Source: Sclerotiophoma versabilis
Taxonomy: Eukaryota; Ascomycota; Dothideomycetes; Pleosporales; Didymellaceae
NCBI GenBank assembly: GCA_012274445.1
Contig: JAAROD010000004.1
Location: 3,038,001-3,102,000 of the forward strand
Reading direction: 5' to 3'
DNA: 64,000 bases
Position 1 is the stretch's first letter. Each line of letters opens with the position of its first letter. A program made the translations under genes and the position numbers. Positions 24,275 to 35,961 of this stretch are shown one piece after another. The notes beneath the pieces were generated by a model. It made no database searches. It was not told the origin of the DNA and saw nothing but the letters and a program-made list of their open reading frames with translations.

Positions 24275-24570
24275 ATCAAGAGGTTCTTTACCTTCATTAC
24301 GCTGCTAATCGCTGATTTCACCACCGCTGTACCTCACATTGTTGAGCGAGCTCCCGATCCTGCTGCCCTTGGGGGCGGCATAACGCGTATCAATCCTGCC
24401 CAGGGTGGTCCGGCACCAGGTCGGACCGGATAGCGCTGGAAACGTAAGTGAGCCATATATTATGGTGTTCAACGGATATCTAAAGAGACTACAGTAACTA
24501 TATTTTCGCCTCAACATGCTTGTTATTAGGGTCTATGGAAGCTGTCGCCGTTAGGAGGAGTTGCTGTTGA
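24275..24570 (+). pseudogene. Decayed small-secreted-protein-like ORF (start codon lost)
   Basis: Reading from ATC at 24275, the frame gives a short basic then hydrophobic leader (KRFFTFITLLIADF), a plausible signal peptide, followed by a Pro/Gly/Ala-rich stretch (VERAPDPAALGGG). An in-frame TAG (about 24430, CAG-to-TAG type) precedes a GTAAGT donor, and an acceptor TTATTAG at about 24530 would join a short second exon ending at 24570 with a CC-stop. The first codon is ATC where ATG would be expected. Everything here is read by eye; it could be a chance arrangement. No family is recognised. Confidence 0.3.
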
Positions 24571-25021
24571 GGTTCGAACTTGGATGGCTGCTGGCGAGAC
24601 TGTATCTATATCAAGAGAAGCTACAATCCCAACAATCACAATTAGCAATCCTGTAGATAGTCTAATCTTATCGGTATCTATAACCAAAAGAATTCCTCAA
24701 AAGAAGACAAACTTTCTCTCTCTTTCATTTCTATTTCTAGCTAACAGCTGTTTTTGATTTCTATTTAATAAAGGGAGTAGCTTGCAACTGAGGATTTATG
24801 GCATCCTCATACAATCTCTGTTATGGCTCTTGTAGTACTCCAGCTAAGGCTGTTACTAATTCAACGTTACCTATGACGTAGTATGTGCCAAGAACGGTTG
24901 CCTGATACATAACCTGGAGTTATAATTCCCATTGCATTGGTCTAGAGATCCGAGAACAAGAGCTGTGGTTGCAACTCTACGACCTCTACACCGGAAATTT
25001 TCACGAGCATAAATCTTGGTT
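24571..25021. other. Intergenic upstream of the DUF3632-like gene
   Basis: 450 bp, AT-rich, no feature seen beyond the probable promoter of the gene starting at 25022. Confidence 0.4.
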
Positions 25022-25864
25022 ATGGATCGATGGTTCAGTCAAAAGGCGAGCGCTAGTGGAAACACCTTTCAAGAATGTACCAGAATCCTAGCAGATTTCA
25101 TCTCTAGCAACACCTCATCGGTTTCTGCTGCAGAATCAATCTTAAGCTCCGTCCGCACTTCGTCAAACTCTAGCGATGTGGGATTTGAAGTCCTCATATT
25201 GCTGCTAGACACGGTAGCCGAGTTCTCAGAATCGCACGACGCTACTATCAAACTTCTTTTCGCCATCCGTGATATACCACCCTTCCCAAACCCGGTCTAT
25301 TACTACCTCGCCTCCATGATTCGGGAGAATTTTGATGGCCTGTCGGGACAACTATATCTTTGGAAGCCGAAAGATAATCAAGCGCCAACCACACCTGGTG
25401 ATAGATGGGTCAACTACAATGTCTTCATTGTGAAGCTAGCCAAATCCGGTTTCGATGACGGGTATTTCGTCTTTGGTTTCTTCTGTCTCCGGGAGGCACT
25501 TGAGATGAATCAGCGATCACGGGAGTCGGAATTTAAGAAGCGTCTTCGGTCAACTTCACTTAAGAATCCAGCCATTACCGCGGAAGAACTCATAAGCTAC
25601 GAACTGATGGCGGCTGCTGGATGGGTCCTTACAGGGGGGCCTGAGATGTACAGGTTGGGAAACGCACAGTTTGAGGAAGGTTGGGAGAAGGGTTTGGCGA
25701 CGAATACAGATTTATGGGATGGAGAACCAGGCTTGTCACGAGGTCGGTGGCTCCTGTGGCAAGGCAGATTCGATCTCATGGCGGATCAGTCATATGTTCG
25801 TGAGGAAGTTAGGGCGCTGTCGAAAGGGGCATCTGCTGCAATTGGGAGACTCATAATGGAATAG
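25022..25864 (+). CDS. DUF3632-like fungal protein of unknown function
   Basis: Intronless 280-aa frame; the open frame reaches back to 25016 but the first ATG is 25022 (MDRWFSQKAS). The pattern RWVNYNVFIVKLAKSGFDDG in the middle, AAGWVLTGGPEMYRLG later, and the end GLSRGRWLLWQGRFDL followed by VREEVRALSKGASAAI resembles the DUF3632 family (helical fungal proteins, lineage-expanded, function unknown). No signal peptide or membrane helix. It stands alone between decayed sequence and a 5S gene, but its own frame is intact and its codon use is gene-like, so it is probably functional. Confidence 0.65.
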   Translation: MDRWFSQKASASGNTFQECTRILADFISSNTSSVSAAESILSSVRTSSNSSDVGFEVLILLLDTVAEFSESHDATIKLLFAIRDIPPFPNPVYYYLASMIRENFDGLSGQLYLWKPKDNQAPTTPGDRWVNYNVFIVKLAKSGFDDGYFVFGFFCLREALEMNQRSRESEFKKRLRSTSLKNPAITAEELISYELMAAAGWVLTGGPEMYRLGNAQFEEGWEKGLATNTDLWDGEPGLSRGRWLLWQGRFDLMADQSYVREEVRALSKGASAAIGRLIME

Positions 25865-26739
25865 GTAGATACATGCTGTCACAGCCATTCACTCATCGTG
25901 GTGAGTTTTGTTTTTGGGGCTTCATGTGTATAGGATAATAATCGGGTGATCAGGTGGTTTGTCAGCTTAAGAATGATAATCTGTGGCTAGCAATGAGAAA
26001 CAACCGTCAACAAAATCTTAATGATTGTCGCAGCACTGCGAATAGACACGCCGGGCTGGGCAGCGGAGTTCGTATGAGGGGCAGCGCTCTATCTAAAGTA
26101 CCGAACTATCTGCTGTGTATAGAACGACCATAAGGCAGATGAGCGCCAGTTTATACCATAGTTAAAGCGCGAACTATCTCACAGCGCTCGACGGCACTTT
26201 GCATGGATGAAGGTTGGCCGTCGCGAAAGAAGGGTACGTTGGCACTGTGCAAAAGCTGGCCGAAGTCGGTAACATTGTCGTCATCATGAAAGGTGGGCGC
26301 ATTCTCTTTGTCTTGTGGAAGACTTTGACGAGTACTGTGGCGTTCCGGCTTGTTGGCCAATGCTGCATTCATTGCACGACGAACGGTGAAGCCTTGTTAC
26401 CAGAAGTGGCTGAGAGTATATCCCACCTGGGCTAGAGATGTAGCAGCTGTGGCCGATAACGAGCATCCTGATGATTTTATATAGTAACACTTAGTCAGAC
26501 ATATCGATCTTTCGTTGACTGTCTAGAAGAATCTTTCTGTAGATTATGTAATCGAGTTTAAATACATTCTCTACAGAGACGCACATGTACATCCGCTAAT
26601 GTTGAGCAATCTCGCGGGTCGTAGCAATATAGACAGTCTGATAGGATGATGGTAAGGCAAGCGGCAGAGCAAGATAAGGAGCGACTAGCAGGTCATATAA
26701 CATGTATTGTTATATTCTTCCAATCCACCTTTGTTTTCC
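25865..26739. other. Intergenic, 0.9 kb
   Basis: Overlapping short frames on both strands at 26151-26490 have no recognisable content. No repeat apart from the 5S gene that follows. Confidence 0.4.
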
Positions 26740-26858
26740 ACATACGACCATAGGACGTTGAAAACAAGGCTTCCCGTTCGCTCAGCCCTATTTAAGCAAC
26801 GTACCGGCGGATTAGTAGTTAGGTGGGTGACCACTAGCGAATACCCGCTGTTGTATGT
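26740..26858 (+). rRNA. 5S rRNA gene, copy 1
   Basis: 119 nt beginning ACATACGACC and ending GTTGTATGT, followed by a T6 run as RNA polymerase III terminator. The internal control region AGTTAGGTGGGTGACCACT is intact. The ends pair (helix I), GGACGTT pairs with AACG-TACC (helix II) and GGCT with AGCC (helix III), so the 5S fold is retained. Dispersed single 5S genes are normal in many filamentous ascomycetes. Confidence 0.88.
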
Positions 26859-27321
26859 TTTTTGCTTTTCACCTTACAGGTGCCTTCCCTTTTGTGGATA
26901 GTAGGAGTGAGTTCTTGCTTTGTTAATGTGACTAATCGTTCGAACTGCTGGTAGATATTAAGACGGTTTTGGATTGTTGCTTTTAGCTGCGGTAGTAGTG
27001 AAACAGCAGTTTTGTCCAGAATTTCCAACCCTGCAGTCGTCTATTTAATAGGAAAAAAAAAGAAAGAAAAAAAAGTCGTGAAGTTCTTTAGATGTTTATC
27101 AGCAGTACGGTTCTTGGGGTTAAGGCTTAGGCTCTTGAGATTTGAGGTGGATAGGTCCGGCTATCTGACTGAACGAATGTTTGGATTGAGGCGGGAGAGG
27201 AACGCATTGTGTTACATGAAGTCAATGTAGCGTTTGAATTAAAGTAGCGCTGTAGCATAAGATGTTGATGAAATATGAGATAGAGATCCTTAAGTGGTCT
27301 TGATAGGCAAGAGTCTAGCAC
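26859..27321. other. Intergenic between 5S copy 1 and HET gene
   Basis: About 460 bp; an A-rich run at 27052-27074. No gene supported. Confidence 0.4.
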
Positions 27322-29366
27322 CTATTTGATCCGGAACTCCTGCGCAAAAGTATGCACTTCATCAGCTCTCGGTACGGTGTAGCAATCACCGATAATCCTC
27401 CACGTCCCTCCTGCCTGTGTTGTACTATCAGAATCGACTACATTTCAGTAAGTGAGTGACGTGAACATACCTGTTGTCGCATGACGAACGGAAAGCGACA
27501 TCCATCAAGCTGGACCATGAAGTCGCCTTCTTCTGATCGATACGGTCCGACAGCCCAGTGGCCCTCCGTTGTGACAAATGCACAGCGTCCGGTCATCACA
27601 TTTTCGATTCGTCGTAGCGTGTTACACTCGTACAAAGACTTGCTGTCAAGATGATCGCATTCGGACTCGTGTTTCTCAAGGGGACAGGTCACCCCGTTAC
27701 TGTCCCGGTAGACTTTGAGCCAGGATTCCGCAATTTCACCTTCAAGAACAGAATCGAGAGTGAGTGTCCTGATCAGGAGGTCAACATCCTCACCTGCCTC
27801 AGAGTGACTGTAAAACTTGAGCAGACCTCCAACGGTCGAGATGCACTCCGCAGACTTGATCTCTCCAATGGGCGCCCCGCGTACCACAAGGGTAGACGAA
27901 TCTATATGCCAAGGAAACTTTGGACGGAACTCCATATCGCGCATGCTTGAGCCAAGGGAGCTCTCGCTCACGTTTTGGCCATGCATGAGAGAAACCGGTG
28001 TCCATAGACGTGTAGACCGCCAATCCGGGACCCAGGAAGGCAAAGAGGATGCTTTCGTGTTTTCGGGCGTATAAGTATCAGGGAAAGCGCCACTGCAGTA
28101 AAGCGTTTCTAAGCTCCTTTGGCATTCCGTATACGCAAAGTCTTCAAAAAGCCGTTCAACCTTAGCGTTATAGTCAGGAATTCTTTCTGCCTTTTCCAAA
28201 GCTCCAAGCGCATAGATACGGTCCAGTCCATTCTCGCAATCGGAAATGTGCGCACTGACGAGCAGACGCATGAAGTCAGGGACACCTGTTGTGTGAATGC
28301 CAGCTGACTGGGAGTGCAGCTCTCGTAGGATATGCATGAGATGTAGAGAGTTGAGCAAACGCCGGTTCTTGACGCGATCGTGGTGATGTACGTGTTTCAG
28401 TATGAACTCGCTTGCCTCCTCAAGGACCTTGAAGTCGATCTCATGGTGTCCATCAAGCAAGAGAACCTTCTTGGAAAGAAACAACTCTTGTATGATCCAT
28501 CGCCGCGTAAAGTAGGAATTGGTCAATAATGGTTCAACGTGCAGCTTGAACATATTGATGCTGCCCTCGTAAGGCCAAGCCTGATCCAAGTTGGATAGCA
28601 GTGTTTCTTTCGTGTGTCCCAACCACACTAGAGTGCGGGCCGCTCTTCGATATACATCCCCTATCTGTCGGACTTGTACGGCCTTCTCTATTTTCACGGC
28701 CAGATCTTCTTGACTTGACCTGTCTTTGGTGTGGCCTTGGTTGATACAGATGGCGTCAATCCACAAAGGCTCAAGGTGCTGCCTTGCACGAAGATGGCGC
28801 AGCATCGTGACGACGTTGTCTCTCACTTCGAGTTCTGCGTAATCATCGATACCACCTTGACCGCGTACCTTAACAATGCCGGTCTCCCGCTTATGTCCCC
28901 AAGCGTACGACATAGCTTCATATCGATCGACAGTTGTGCGCTTGCGAACTTCAAGTCGGATGACGACGTCATCTGAGAACGAAGCCCTTTCAAGTATAAT
29001 AACCCGCATTTCATCCTCTTTCAAGTGGCTGTACTTGTACGTCTTAGATCTGTTCTCCAGAAGACGCACATAGCTCTTGCGGTGAAGCCTCAGTTTTAGT
29101 GGAGGTGGGACATGTTTCTCTTCGACCTGAACAGCAAGTTGCTGATCGCTAGGTTCTGGTTTGGGACCACGAGTGGTCAAGTAGCGGGTGACAGGTGCAA
29201 AACGTCGAAGCAGAATTGGCGAGATCGAGATAGTGGGCAACAGGCGCGAGAAGTTCGAGTCCTCGTTCTCGAAATCCTCATAGTCATCACCACATAGACA
29301 TGAAGCTAGAGAGAACGCCGCGGGAGGGCTCTTAGGCCCGCAGCGTTCCAAGAAGCGTTTCTCCAT
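27322..29366 (-). CDS. HET-domain protein (heterokaryon incompatibility type)
   Basis: Exon 1 29366-27471 and exon 2 27414-27322, joined across a 56-nt GTATGT...CACAG intron, give 662 aa. The HET domain spans about residues 149-300: YEAMSYAWGH, then PLWIDAICINQ, and QIGDVYRRAARTLVWLG, the three hallmark blocks. HET proteins trigger regulated cell death on non-self recognition in filamentous fungi. The short last exon restores the family-typical ending GTWRIIGDCYTVPRADEV, which an unspliced reading would lose. The N-terminal 100 residues are unrecognised. The gene is fully open although its neighbours are decayed. It does not belong to a visible het pair; its partner or trigger is unknown. Confidence 0.9.
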
Positions 29367-30012
29367 GGTGAGACTCCGGGTGAGTGAAGATGAGATGGTC
29401 AGTGGGGGACGGCTGCAGGGGATTAGATGCTCTATATAAGCGCATGGGGCCGAAACGAGCGTCCGCGGGTATGCAAAGCCATTCGTGGCATAGCGTGCAT
29501 GGCGCAGGCCAACGGGGCGAACTCAGCCCTGTACGGCACAGGGCTGGCGCTTGCCAATCCTTTCTTGATTGAGATCTTTGTCTTTTTCCAAGAGTATCGC
29601 TTGGAGCCATGATACCGTAAGCGAGGGACAACCAGGCGTGAGGCACCGCCCCAATGTGAAAATCGCCCCCAAGTTGGCATTGCCGCACGGCCCAACAACG
29701 TCTGGCTACAAACCAAGGCAAGTCAACAAAACGCTTCGCTTGAAGGTACCACAAAGCCAATGCCACATACTATATGTATTTCCGACCAACGCACGCGGCA
29801 AAATGGCAACTGAGTTGGACTGCAACCGTCAACAACTTTGGAGACCTGGGCAAAACATGTTAAACGATGATAAGTGAAGTTTTCAGGTGCCCCCCAGCCG
29901 TTTGATTGTGCAAATTAGGCAAACCAGCGCACGATATTGCCATATATAGACCCCTGACAATTTAAATTATTGCTGATGGAAATCATGCGTGACATACTCA
30001 CGCCCTCAGTCA
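29367..30012. other. Intergenic, 0.65 kb
   Basis: Promoter side of the HET gene and 3' flank of the membrane-protein pseudogene. Several open frames overlap here without motifs. Confidence 0.4.
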
Positions 30013-32713
30013 TCATCTGTAGAATTTGTATTTTTTGGCAGGCTTTCCACCCACGAGTCCGATCCTTCCCATATTGCTGTTGAATTCCATGTCACTCACG
30101 AATCCCGGAATCTCGTGCAGAGCAGAACATTCTTCAATCTCAGCGATTGTAGAATGTCGTTGGAGCTTCGCCCGGTATGTTCCCTACAACTCGGCACCCA
30201 GTCTGAAAACCGTATGCCTGTCAAGGATCGCGCTCCAGCGTCGCCTGGATCCATAGACAAGGCAGAGACCGGAGCTGATCAAAGCCCACATGCCAAACAG
30301 TGCGACAGGTACACTGGCTGGTATGACACCAGGTTCGATCACAGTGCCAGTAACGAAGGCCGTGATTTCAGGAACATGTGACTTGAGGCGGGTGCCATTA
30401 ACTCCTATGAAGTCGCGGCCATCGTTGTACATGAGCTTGATAGCGTAGGTGGAGTAAGCTTGCAACAGAACTTGTCGAAGTTTATCGGCCTGTAGATATT
30501 CGAGTTGAGCATTATACCTCATGTCGCCAATTATGTTACTGGGATCATTTTCCGCAGTTGCGTCAAGAGATGACGGTAGGCCAATTGAATCGAACAACCA
30601 CTTCAACCGACCGTCTTTGCTGATGTCGAGCGTGCACGCGAGTGTATCTGCCCCGAAACATTTTGCACAGTCGTCCCGTCGAGAAGGCATCGGGGTGTCG
30701 CTCCGCTCAAAATTAGAGTAGGTAGAGCGCAAACCGTCGACATCCGCTGAGCCTACACTGCTACTCGAAGTACAAGACACCCCGATCGCTGTCGGATTTT
30801 CACCGCCACCATCTACGTACTCACCGTGTAGTTCGCTAATTGGGCGATCAATTGTGTTACTGACGAGGTTCGGATCCATCTGAGTCTGTGCAAGAAAGTC
30901 GAGCCTCTGCCGCAACAGAACTTCAAAAATTCTCGTATGATCAATTCCAGGATACTCTTCAGTCGTGTTTCCATGCATCTTGTGGTAGCAGTATGATGTT
31001 GGCGGGTTCTCCGGCCTATTGAGAAAGCCGCAGGGAGGTTCTTGTTCCGATGGCGTTTGCGGCGGCCAGGATTGATACGCAGTCTCTATGACTGCATCCA
31101 GATTCAATGATCACTTTAGGTTGTTTGAATTCCATACTCCGTTCAAGCCACCTCTTGGCTCTTTGCTAATCTCCACGAAGGTTTTATTGTCATTGAGATG
31201 GTATGACTTGTACTTGACTTGGTTTTTATAATCGAACGCGGGGAGGTCTGAAGTGTTGGATGCTGGCACAAAACTCGGTATGGGTAGTGGAGTGGGGGCA
31301 CTGCTGGGCGGTATAACGCTGTCGGTAGGACCGAATGGAAATTCGATTATCGAGGATTCTTCACTAGGGGAGTCATCGTCCACAGCTCGGGAAAATTCCA
31401 CCGGGGCAAAATCGGGGATAAAGGTTATCGACACTCTTCAGAAGATCTAGGTCAGACAACTTGTCTACAACGTTGCAATCATACTGCAGTAACAAGCCCC
31501 AGGCTTTGCCCTCGATGGGGGTTTCACCCTGCGCGGTCAAGAAAATTTCTTCGACGCCCTCGGTACTCGGTAACACCACCGGAATCTTCTGCAGATGTTC
31601 GCTCTGAGATCGGTCGAAGTGTTTGGGTGTATATACAGCGCCGTGTCCCAGAATACGGGCTTCGATGTAAGATCCTCTAGACGGCCTGCGACCCCCAGGG
31701 TTGGCATTGAAATTCGGATAAGTGAACCCGGTGACATTTGCACCTTGTTCTGGCTTACCGTGAAGGAATCCACTAGTCATCTCAAGACAGAGACCTGACA
31801 AAGGCCATGCCATGAAGACAACCAAACTGGGAAGTGCTAGGATGAACCACAAACGTGAAGGGAGCTTGCCCTGTTGGTTATGCACCCTGCGTACTTGCAC
31901 AACCCAATTGAGTTATTTCATCCAGCTACCAGGACCGGATCAGGTATTATCAGCGTGCAGCATAAGACGCATGGCATCATCAACCCTCCAGGTCCGTTCC
32001 ATGAGCATGCCCGCTTCTGCACCAGCCAATCCGTAGAGACTCAAGCTAAGACCGATAACTCCAGCAACGAACCAGCTGTAAAATACCCATTGTGCGCCCG
32101 GTGGTCCGAAGGCTACTGGTGAATCCGAGTCGAGTGGAGCGAGGTATATTCGCCAGATTATAATGAGATAGCACACAACAATAATTGGTCCAAGGATGCC
32201 AACTATTGTGCGGAAGTAGAAGCGGCGAAGTGGTTGACCAAGTGGATCGGAGTCCACATTTTGTTGAGGATCGGACTCGGCACCGAAGCCATGCTCTGAC
32301 ATAACACTGGCTGAAGGGTTCTCCGTACGGAGTCCGGGTGGGTGATCAATATCAGTCGCATCGGCATGTTGCTGGTACGGACTGGTGTTTATATTCTGCT
32401 GATATGGACTGGTGTGAGGGTTCTGTTAATATGGACCAGTGCTGACACTCTGCTGGTACGAACTAGTGTTGACACTTGGTTGCTATGGACTGGATTTAGT
32501 ATACTACTGGTAGTCTAATTCAGAGCTCAACTCCTGTTCCGAGAGAAGGTTGGTCGAGGAGACTTTGGTATTGAGTCCATATGATCTGCGGTCATCAGTC
32601 GCGAGACTGGGTCCTGTCGCCAAGGAGACTCACCGATATTCAGATTTATATTCTCCTAGCTCCCAAGCACCATTATAGGGCGAATTCAGCGTGCTGTAAC
32701 GTTGTGAACTCAT
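30013..32713 (-). pseudogene. Large fungal transmembrane protein gene broken by C-to-T type stops
   Basis: Start ATG at 32713 (MSSQRYSTLNSPYNG), a GTGAGT intron at about 32630, then one long frame. Recognisable pieces: a YQQ-rich repeat N-terminus, a two-helix membrane block after 32302 (TIVGILGPIIVVCYLIIIWRI and a second helix), a third helix near 31850, a large extracellular-looking loop, and a last helix near 30300 with a basic cytosolic tail ending at 30013. The layout resembles fungal DUF3433-type multi-pass proteins. In-frame stops occur as TAG and TAA in the repeat region, TGA and TAA near 31900-31930, TGA at 31111 and TAG just upstream of 30184; nearly all are one C-to-T change away from Arg or Gln codons. 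A frame change also lies near 31400. I judge it a RIP-like inactivated gene. Confidence 0.7.
32367..32510 (-). repeat. Imperfect tandem repeat coding for TSPYQQN-like units
   Basis: About four to five units of roughly 30 bp. Read on the minus strand within the pseudogene they encode variants of T-S-P-Y-Q-Q-N/S, two of them interrupted by stops. The unit sequence has diverged by several substitutions per copy. Confidence 0.6.
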
Positions 32714-33692
32714 GTTGTTCGGATGGCGAAGGCGAGACGCAACCGTCAGGGCGTACGCCAGATTGCAAACGTTCGTGATCAGCTGTAAGACGACGAAAGT
32801 CTGAAGTTTGCAGAGATCAAGCGATCTTGAACATATAAGGTGCACCCAGATGCAACTTTTGAGCCTCGGAGTTTCAGCCTTGTGTTGGTCACAAGGTTAA
32901 GAGTCGGGTTGTGGGGGCAGAAAGTGAGTTTCGGGATTTCAGCCTTGCGCTTTCCTCGTTGGCGGCCACCTTTTTGAGTAAGAGACGATGCAGATCGCTC
33001 ATAAAAGTCAGGCGTCATCAATTTTTCATGAAGTCATTGCTCTTGTGACGATATGGGAATTCTCTTGGGTAATCCCTGATGTAGTGCGTGCGACTTCCCG
33101 GCCAATCTTGTTCACAGCCTAGGTTTATCATTGCAAAACGCACAGATTGATACCTGGATACTTGTCTGGTCAGCTCAAAGGGTACTTATCAGGTATGCTG
33201 GAGGGTTTGTTGAAGATTATAGAGGATGGTCTTGTGTGGCCCCTAGTTCGTGCTCTCGCGTTGTGTTTGCGACAAGGCTGATTGACTCTCAGATATAGCG
33301 ACAACCAGTATGAGCTGGCATCTGAGCTTACTGACAAGCAGCAGAAGGGTCAGTACCTACTCTACGGCTCCTTAAGCTTCCTTTTGACGCCTGACTCGAC
33401 CGGCAACTCAGTCGCATTGAACGCGATCGTTACAAGACCATACGGCGATTAAGCGCGTGGCTCCCACTTGTCTATAAGTCATTCTTCAGTAGATATAGGC
33501 ATCAGGTCGTCGGTAAGACCACCAAAGATCGTGTGCGTTGTAGACAAGCTGGCATAGTCTGTTAGCATGGTAGTTCACCCAGGATATTCTTTTCGTACTT
33601 AGGGGCTGAGGCGCAATCTTCTGCTGAGTCCGCTTCTTTACACCCACGAGGTTGATTATCCTGGCTGCTTTCCCCACTTCGTTTTCTGCGTA
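32714..33692. other. Intergenic, 1.0 kb
   Basis: No gene supported. Contains the promoter side of the pseudogene and the sequence flanking the pogo insertion (target TA at 33691-33692). Confidence 0.4.
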
Positions 33693-33734
33693 ACGTAATC
33701 CACTATCGAGATGGTCACACCACCGAAATGATCA
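33693..33734 (+). repeat. pogo left terminal inverted repeat
   Basis: 42 bp; matches the inverted complement of 35496-35537 with three mismatches that are all C/T type. Confidence 0.9.
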
Positions 33735-33772
33735 CTTTGCCAAGACCACATCTCTTTCTACTACCCATCACA

Positions 33773-35419
33773 ATGCCGCAACACTCTGATCTTGAATCGC
33801 TCCCTTATGAGGAGAGAGTTATCTTAGCTATCCAAGCAATAAAATCCGACGCGTCACTAAGCCAGCGACGCGCTGCTGCTCTCTACAACGTTAATCAAAG
33901 CACAATCAGCAACCGACGCGCTGGTCAAACTTCACGACGCGATTCCCACCCCAATCGATCAAAGCTTTCAAAGAATGAAGAGGAGGTGATTGTACAAACA
34001 ATAAGAAAGCTTGATAAGCGGGGGTTTGCCCCTACGTTCAGCTACGTACGCGATATGGCCAATCAACTGCTTGTAGCGCGTAGAGGAGAGATAGTTGGTA
34101 TCAACTGGGTATATCGGTTGATTAGCCGGAGACCTGATATCAAATCCCAGATAACTAGACTTCGGGATCACCAGAGGGTCTTGTGCAGCAATCCAGCTAT
34201 TATCAGCCCCTGGTTTGACCTTGTACGCAACACCAAAGCCAAGTATGGTATTCTAGACGAAGATACCTACAACTTTGACGAGACTGGCTTCCAAATAGGT
34301 GTTGGAGGAACTGTTAAGGTTGTGACTGCGTCTGAGAGGCGTCTTAAGCCAATTGGAGTTCAACCTGGCGACCGTGAGTGGGTAACGTTGATTGCTGGTA
34401 TCAACGCTATGGGGTGGTTAATCCCACCCTTCTTTATCCTCAGAGCAAAGTACCACGATCAAGCCTGGTATCACCAAACCAACAAGGAGTGGAGGATTGC
34501 TGTTAGTGACAATGGTTGGACTACTAATGAAGTTGGCCTTGACTGGCTAAAGCACTTTATTCAGCATACAGAGGCACGTACAGTAGGTAGTTACCGACTG
34601 CTTATACTTGACGGCCACGAGAGCCACCAATCGCTTGCCTTCCAAGATCTCTGTGAGCAGAGCAAGATTATTACCCTCTGCATGCCTGCTCATGCCTCAC
34701 ACCTTCTTTAGCCACTTGATGTTGGTTGTTTTGCTGCCTTAAAGCGTGCGTACTGGAAGGAGATCGGAGTCTTGGCAAACAGCCACATCAACCATATCGA
34801 CAAAAAGGCCTTTCTAGATACCTATAGGAAGGTCCACAACAGTGTTTTCTCGTACAATAATATCAAATCTGGCTTCAGAGCAGCTGGTTTAGTACCAGAC
34901 AACCCAGGGGCAGTGCTATCTAAGCTTGAAGTAAAGCCTCGCACGCCAACACCACCGCTACTAGGCTCTACCCCTTGGCAACCAAAAACACCAAGCAACG
35001 CTGTTGAAATAGATGCTCAATCAACCTTGATCTTGAACCGGATTCAAACTCACGCTAGCTCATCTCCAGCTTCAATTATTGAGATGGTGCAGCAGTTCAA
35101 GAAGGGAGCTGAAATGATGGTGCATTCCCAGGTGCTTCTAGCAGCTCGAGTAGCTGATCTTGAGGCAGCTAATAACGCTGCTTCTGAGCGTAAAAAGCGT
35201 AAAAAGAAGCGAATCCAGAAGGGAGGGACTCTTTCACAGGCAGAGGCAGAGGTGTTAATTGCTCAAAAGGACGCAGAGGTGCAGGTTGAGGAGAAGAGGC
35301 GTAAGGAGAGAAGAGTAGCAGGTGGTAGTCGGTTGTGGATTCAACGCTGCAAAAGCTGTGCTAAACCAGGACACAATAAGCGCACCTGTACAAAAGATGC
35401 AGTAGTATTAGGCAATTAA
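33773..35419 (+). pseudogene. pogo-type transposase with one in-frame TAG and a C-terminal zinc knuckle
   Basis: From ATG 33773 the frame runs 548 codons with a single interruption, TAG at 34709 (HLL-stop-PLDVG, where Gln is expected, a CAG-to-TAG change). Residues 1-60 are a pipsqueak/CENP-B-like helix-turn-helix (SQRRAAALYNVNQSTISNR), then a second HTH_CenpB block (FSYVRDMANQLL). The DDE_1 core shows NFDETGFQIG (first D), LLILDGHESH (second D) and the third acid after the stop, close to the NIKSGFRAAGLVP segment. The C-terminus has a Lys-rich coiled helix and a CCHC knuckle (C-x2-C-x4-H-x4-C: CKSCAKPGHNKRTC). The transposase is otherwise unbroken, so the element may be mobilisable in trans. 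Confidence 0.85.
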
Positions 35420-35495
35420 ATCTGTCTACTTTTTATTACAATAGCTGGTTGTGGCGTTGAAATATTAAGGTAGACAGGTAGGTTGCTGCATTTAC

Positions 35496-35537
35496 TGATC
35501 ATTTCGATGGTGTGACCATCTCGATGGTAGATTACGT
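35496..35537 (-). repeat. pogo right terminal inverted repeat
   Basis: Partner of 33693-33734, with target TA directly outside. Confidence 0.9.
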
Positions 35538-35925
35538 TATGATCTTTCTAAAAGTTGAGTGGAGTTTGCAGGTGGCTCAGACCACAGCATATATGAGAGG
35601 CGCAGTTGATAACAGACAATCGACGGTCGGCATTTTGGCTACAGCGCCAGGGGCTGCATCTGACATCAGTCTTAGCATTCTTGCGAACACAGAGCAAATA
35701 GATCTGTATTAGGCTTAGCTCGTTGGGATGCGTGAATGCTGAAAAAGGTAAGGGACATCACGACTTACTTAAAACTGTAACGTACATACTCGCTGAGTAC
35801 ATAGACTTTTCTCCCCCAGTGCTGCTATTCACCACACTGTACCTTTTTGGGTCGTGTAGTGCAGTGAAGCCGAGCTGTTGTCTCACAAACACGGTACCAC
35901 GACAGACAGTGAGTCACTGAGAAGA

Positions 35926-35961
35926 ACTTGTGTTCGGCGTCCTATGGTTGTATGCGGAAAC
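35926..35961 (-). pseudogene. 5S rRNA fragment, 5' end
   Basis: On the minus strand the stretch resembles the first third of the 5S copies (helix I/II with the upstream TTTCC), with substitutions mostly of transition type. Truncated at the middle of the gene. Confidence 0.45.

Larger units (their letters stand above)
33693..35537 (+). mobile_element. pogo/Fot1-type DNA transposon, 1845 bp, near intact
   Basis: Flanked by TA target duplications (33691-33692 and 35538-35539) and bounded by 42-bp terminal inverted repeats beginning ACGTAATC. It holds one transposase frame. Structure (TA target, long TIR, CENP-B-like HTH plus DDE transposase) places it in Tc1/mariner, pogo branch, as in fungal Fot1/Molly elements. 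A second, decayed relative starts at 40694. Confidence 0.9.

Noticed and set aside
24305..24517. Minus-strand 70-codon frame
   Set aside because: No motif; the plus-strand reading has a leader peptide and splice-like borders, though that too is weak.
27052..27074. A-rich run as poly(A) tail of a retroposon downstream of 5S copy 1
   Set aside because: No target duplication or element body recognised; too short to support.
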